Assembly: GCA_013368375.1 (NCBI GenBank)
Contig: JAACJP010000001.1
Span: 1,302,001-1,366,000, forward strand
Source: Tricholomella constricta
Lineage: Eukaryota > Basidiomycota > Agaricomycetes > Agaricales > Lyophyllaceae
Reading direction: 5' to 3'
DNA length: 64,000 bases
The notes beneath the pieces are model-generated. The model did not search any database and was not told the DNA's origin. It saw nothing but the letters and a program-made list of their open reading frames with translations. The translations under genes were made by a program, and so were the position numbers. Positions 59,531-64,000 of the stretch are shown here, piece after piece. Every line of letters begins with the position of its first letter. The first letter of the stretch is position 1.

Positions 59531-60041
59531 ACTGGGAGAAGTGTCTTTAATCTCGTGAGCACCTGGCCTGGTCAACGTCGGAATGTGTTCGAAAGAAATA
59601 GAAGGGTAGATTGATGTCAAGTCACAGAGCCTAAATCAACTTCGATGTGACTCCCGGTTTTCAACAATCTTGGGCGTATTTTACGAGAACGCACCAAGCT
59701 TCAAATGCCTAAACGGCAATGCGGCCGGCGTGTATATGGAAAGCACAACAATGACATAAATATTGTAGCTAAAAGAACCCACGACGAGCGCCCAACAAAC
59801 AATAGAAAGGGTAAATGACTTGCAAGCAAGTGGGAGATTGGGCAGCTTAGAAACTGATATGGATAAAAATAAGAAGTTCGGTAAGTACGTTGAGGAAAAG
59901 ATGGAAAGAAGGAGGACGAAAGGAGGGTGCAGTTCACGCATTGTACTTGAACGTTCTTCTGTTGTACACCAATACATATTCCGCGAATTTTCTCCAGCCC
60001 GAAATCAAGCACGAGGTAAGCGATTCGTGATGTACAGATGA
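59531..60041. other. Spacer: E2 promoter and OPY2 3' UTR
   Basis: Both genes are on the minus strand. The open frames here are hydrophobic, low-complexity and not supportable as genes. Confidence 0.45.
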
Positions 60042-62056
60042 TTAACTGTTGCGGCTTTGGGGCATCGGAACCTGGACACTATCACGATCAAACCCCAGCG
60101 GGTAAGAAGATAGATCACTTGTGAGCGCGAGTGTATCCAAGCTTGCTCGCTGGCGACCGTTGAACGAGCTAGGAGGGGGAGCTGGACCATCGCCAGAATC
60201 AATCTGGAAGGGGAACGACCCGAGGCCCGACGACGCCGTAGAGAGGTTAGACGCCGTGGACAAGCCAAGTGTTTGCCGACTTGGCGGCGGAGGAAGAGCA
60301 GAATCATCCGCAGCATCCGTCTGGGGCTTGTCGTTGGTGAATGCTTGTGCTAGCGGTGAAGGTGGCGCAATATTGATTATATGTTGAGCTCCCAGAGGTG
60401 AGGGAGGACCGCCGCTAAAGGACTGTTGACCCAAGGGAGATACCGGCGGCGACCTTATGGGTCTGTCCGAGATAGGTGATGGCGGCACGAAGGGGAAGGA
60501 TTCCAGGATTGAATCTGCCCGGGTAGAAGTTGCAGACATGGCCGATGAGGTCGAGACTCTGCGGCTAGGATCTAGACTCTGAGCTTGCGCCTGTGCCTGC
60601 GCCTGAGCAAGGGCTCTCTGTTGCTGCTCATGCATGGTGCCAGGATCCACGGAGGTTGGGCTGATTAATCTGCCTATCGTTGTCCTGTATGGCGAGCGAG
60701 GGCTGAGCTGCGAGCTTGGTGTAGTGAATCCACTCAGACCAACTTGAACTCGCGTAGCGTTCCCGATGTCGATGACGGAGCCAGCTTGTGTACTCATACT
60801 TGAAGGACGACTACCATCATTAGATTGGGACCAAGGCAGGTGTGGTGTCTCGGCGATCCACTCCGAATGGGAATCTCGAACAGCCCTCGTGGAGGAATGC
60901 TCGAAAGTTGTTGTGGTCGGTGCCGGGGACACACCATAGTCGGCATTGATAGAGGCTTCGTCGCTGAACGGATCGATGGGTTGGTTTTCGTCGACTTCTT
61001 TGACAACGTCAGCTGGTCCAAATGATGTGGATGCTAGTGGAGATCCAACAGCTGGCCGGGACATTGTTGGGGGTTTTAAGCTATCTGAACCAGACGCAAG
61101 GGATCCCGGCGCATTGATAACTTCCGCCTTGACCACACCGAGGACTTGTCGAACTGCCCCCTTGTTCGGCGTCATGATCATGGGCGCCTCGTTTAGGAAA
61201 TCGCTGGAGAAGCTGGCGTTGGACATGTACGAGTTTCGATTGGTGAAGCCCGAAATACTCGAAGGTGCATAAGCAGCTGGGCTACGAGGAGAGGAGTCGC
61301 GCGAAACGTTGACGTGATCTAAGTTCAAGCCGGGGGAACGAGCAGGGCGTACAGGCAAGCTGGACGTCGCGGACAGGTGGGTATGGCTTTCTGAAGTCGG
61401 CGAGAGAGCACGTTGGGATTCTGCAGGTACAAGAGCGATGGGTATAACGTTTGTTCCCTCCGTTCCAGCAGTCTGAATAGAAGTAGCGTCATCGAAAGGG
61501 TTTGAATTGGAGTGTCGTGATGGATTGTAATGAGGAGATAAGCGCTGCGATTCGGGATCGAGATCGATTGTGGAATTGGATGAGGCAGAGTAAACACGAA
61601 CAGCATTTAGCTCGGTAGGTGGAGGTGCAGGCTTCTCTGTGGGATCAGGTCTGTTAAGCACTGTTTCGGCTGAGGCTGGAATATCCTTCGGGGGCTCGTG
61701 GGCTGCAGAAAAACGTTTGCGCAGCCGCATTTTCCGACGGTACCACAGGAAAAGGGTAATGGCAATCGCAAGGAAGATTAACGTGCCAACGATAGCGCCC
61801 GCTGTTGCACCCTTGCTAACACCACTTGAGCCCTTGCTCCCAGAATTTCCATCCCTAGTCACGCATTTTGTTTGACTGCACGAAAAGCAATCTCTGTGAA
61901 GGAGAGATATTAGAATAAACTGAGTTCACTAATGGCGGATAGGTGCACGAACCTGTTGATTTGGAAACAGTCCTGGTTGGCAGCGCAGTTACAAGGAATG
62001 GGAACAGGGCATTGTATACATTCTCCCTGACGAGGAAGAAGAGCTTCGATGCGCAT
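60042..62056 (-). CDS. OPY2: Opy2-like membrane anchor for Ste50 (HOG/filamentation signalling)
   Basis: Single-pass plasma-membrane protein which in yeast tethers Ste50-Ste11 to the membrane. The extracellular part is a Cys cluster of eight (C13, C16, C22, C24, C30, C37, C40, C45 in my numbering) in ECIQCPVPIPCNC, DCFQIN and DCFSCSQTKC: the Opy2 N-terminal domain, split by one intron. One membrane span (about residues 65-86, GAIVGTLIFLAIAITLFLW) is followed by a basic YRRKMRLRKR stop-transfer. The long cytosolic tail (about 560 residues) is Ser/Pro-rich with a conserved TNVIPIALVP motif. No signal peptide precedes the Cys cluster, as in yeast, so the span itself must insert the protein. Total about 651 residues. 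Start ATG 62056. Confidence 0.85.
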
Positions 62057-62273
62057 GACAGAAGAAAGGCAAAAAAACAGAAAGAAGGAGCGTGGATGGA
62101 GTGAGACAGTAAAAAGGACTTGGGTTTGGCGCCAGGAGAATGAAGGGGAGGTGCGAAGGGTTATGATCAGTGTGATTTCGTTTCGTTTCGAGGGAACGGG
62201 TGAGAACTTACTTATGTAAGCACTGATGCGACTTGGCAATCAGCAAAATCAAACCGACCACTTGTGCACCGCC

Positions 62274-63457
62274 ATGGGCAGCGCCGACATAGTCTCTGTT
62301 TCAAATCTCACCTACCGCCACAGTCCTGACGTCGAACCCTCTCTCCTCGATGTGAATCTCCATATACCACGCGGATCTCGGACCATCATCGTCGGCGCCA
62401 ACGGAGGTCTGCTCAAACCGTTATTCCAGGCTTCATCGTTGACCCAATCTCCCAGCGGGCAAGTCCACCCTCTTGCAGATCTTGGCGGGCAAGAGACTTG
62501 TCAGCACGGAGGGCGCCCACATATTTGTCAAAGACCGTGATGTGTTCCGCGATTCGCCACCTGGCGTGACTTTTCTAGGAACGGAGTGGTCCGTGTCAAC
62601 CTTCGCATTAATTAGCAGGTGGCTTGAAATATATCAATTGACCAGGGCTATGAATCCAGTTGTACGGGGTGATATTGTTGTATCAGCTTTTTTGGATTCC
62701 GTGGGTGGTTATCGCCACAAAGAGAGGAGAGATCGACTTCTCGATATCCTTGACGTTGATCTCGATTGGCACATGCACAACATATCCGATGGTGAAAGGC
62801 GTCGTGTTCAACTTTGTTTCGGGCTCATGGTCCCTTGGGATGTTTTGCTGTTGGATGAGGTCTCGAATTTTGCGTCATCTCTCGCATCAACGTCTAATTA
62901 TGCTTCTGCTTTCAGGTCACCGTTGATTTGGATGTCCTTGTACGTGATGATCTACTCAACTTTCTCAAGGCCGACAGTGAAACTCGTGGGGCGACGATAT
63001 TATGCAAGCATCTTTGATATTTCCCCATACCTTTCATGCTAAGTTCGTACAGATGCCACACATATCTTCGACGGATTAAACAATTTCCCGACCCACGTCG
63101 CGCATATGCGTCTTGGGTCCTTTCTTACTCCCCCAGCACCTTGGCCTATCACTTCTACTTCTGACCTGGTCTCTCAATTCGCGCCTTCGACGACCCTTTA
63201 TAGCGTCGCTTTGCAATGGCTGAAGGAAGATAGAGACGACCGCGAAGAGCTCGAGAAGAACGGCAGGAAAGCGCGAGGCGCTCGGCGCAACGAGGTATGT
63301 CATGAAGGCTTCAAGCTGACAATTTGAATATGTCTGAACAATGTCCAATAGACCGTACCATCGGATTCGGAGACATTTTACAGAAAGTATGTCTTTTGTA
63401 ATGCAACCTGTGCGAACGGACCTCACATAAATGATTAGATATGACTATAGTCACTGA
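62274..63457 (+). CDS. CAF16: Caf16-type soluble ABC ATPase (CCR4-NOT associated)
   Basis: Non-membrane ABC ATPase, known in yeast as a CCR4-NOT-associated factor. The N-terminus is MGSADIVSVSNLTYRH. Walker A is GANGAGKST at about residues 41-49, with an intron splitting the codon of its second Ala-Gly. Signature ISDGERRRVQ, Walker B VLLLDEV with the D-loop after it, and the switch His in ILYATHIFDG are present. Family-typical insert: VVRGDIVVSAFLDSVGGYRHKERRDRLLDILDVDLDWHM. Several introns; the Walker B exon is joined to TVDLDVLVRDDLLNF. The last short exon encodes YDYSH before TGA 63455-63457. There is no membrane domain. Confidence 0.88.
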
Positions 63458-63742
63458 ATCTGCCTCGCATAAACAATGGGACGTTAAAACCCCAGGTCTC
63501 TAGTGATCTCCATGATTTGTGAATGACCGTTGTGGAGTTCAACCTCCTTTATTCTTCCATTATTGTCGCACCGTTATGATGTATCGATTGTACGTGCACC
63601 GATTGGCAGCGATTGAAGGCAGACATTGTTTTCCGCTGAGTTTGAAACGTAAGAAAATGTTGATAGTACTCTAACTTGTTGATCATGTTTTTATCATCTC
63701 ATATTTTCAACATCGCCCATACGACCACTTAACTGCTCGGAC

Positions 63743-64000
63743 ATGGACAAGGAAATCATTGACCTAACCGTCACCCCGCCCCCCGTGTATATCGACGTTG
63801 ACGCCGAAGAGCCCCTTGCTTCCGCCTCTACGCTTACAACAGACACTGGATCAGCAGTGGGACCTGAAAGAGAAAGAAAAAAATCACGAAGGAAGAAGCG
63901 GAAGAGGACGCTGACAGAAGGGGAAAGCCAGTCGAGTACAGCACAGACCAGGGAGCATTCTGTTGAGGAAGGGGAGATAGATTCAGGAAAACCGAGAGAA
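63743..64000 (+). CDS. Unidentified nuclear-like protein, 3' partial
   Basis: Open from ATG 63743 to the window end (86 codons). The N-terminus MDKEIIDLTVTPPP contains a SUMO-interacting-type core (IIDLT) followed by acidic residues, then a strongly basic run (KKSRRKKRKR) that fits a nuclear localisation signal, then a Ser/Glu-rich section (EEGEID). Fungal Air1/Air2 zinc-knuckle proteins begin similarly, but no knuckle is visible before the window ends, so the family is open. Confidence 0.55.
   Translation, partial: MDKEIIDLTVTPPPVYIDVDAEEPLASASTLTTDTGSAVGPERERKKSRRKKRKRTLTEGESQSSTAQTREHSVEEGEIDSGKPRE

Overview
This window looks like a gene-dense piece of an Agaricomycete (mushroom-forming basidiomycete) nuclear genome. 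The evidence is many short GT-AG introns of about 50-70 bases that often split codons, compact intergenic spacers, genes alternating on both strands, and protein families typical of fungi: division-1 chitin synthase, Skt5/Chs4, Spo12, Sla1, Opy2 and the allantoate-permease branch of the MFS. Because genes are split into short exons, the coordinates below are whole CDS spans (start codon to stop codon, introns included). I joined exons by hand using splice consensus, reading frame and family conservation.

Layout. 1-4.1 kb: the 3' part of a ceramide synthase (LAG1), an ESCRT-III Snf7 protein, and the Nem1 nuclear-envelope phosphatase. 4.4-12.2 kb: two paralogous MFS transporters in opposite orientation, bracketing a trans-editing alanyl-tRNA deacylase and a small RING protein. 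12.4-17.2 kb: an intracellular GH2 beta-mannosidase and a Rheb GTPase. 18.2-26.8 kb: a chitin synthase activator (Skt5/Chs4 with a CVIM prenylation box), Spo12, a second RING protein that is a paralogue of the first, and a chitin synthase. 27.4-31.3 kb: a GST-like protein, Coq10 and a CCHC zinc-knuckle protein (Gis2/CNBP). 31.3-34.0 kb: a gene-poor stretch that contains a decayed aromatic aminotransferase pseudogene. 34.0-43.3 kb: a divergent 14-3-3 protein, deoxyhypusine synthase, and the large Arf-GEF Sec7. 43.4-50.4 kb: endocytic adaptor Sla1, translation terminator eRF3/Sup35 with a PAM2 motif, and the TRAPP subunit TRAPPC2L/Tca17. 50.6-59.5 kb: the Pol II assembly factor Rtp1/Tango6, a PMP47-type peroxisomal carrier, and an unusual E2 carrying UBA and zinc modules. 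60.0-64.0 kb: the Ste50 membrane anchor Opy2, the ABC ATPase Caf16, and the 5' end of a gene that runs off the window.

Most of this is housekeeping: membrane traffic, cell wall and polarity, translation, and lipid or nuclear-envelope biology. No mobile element, CRISPR array or biosynthetic cluster was found. The points most worth a second look are the decayed aminotransferase, the divergent 14-3-3, the UBA-Zn-UBC protein with a 15-base micro-exon, the two RING paralogues that share an intron position next to a tiny exon, the inverted MFS pair, and the close linkage of a chitin synthase with its putative activator. I found no convincing candidate for a wholly new biological system.
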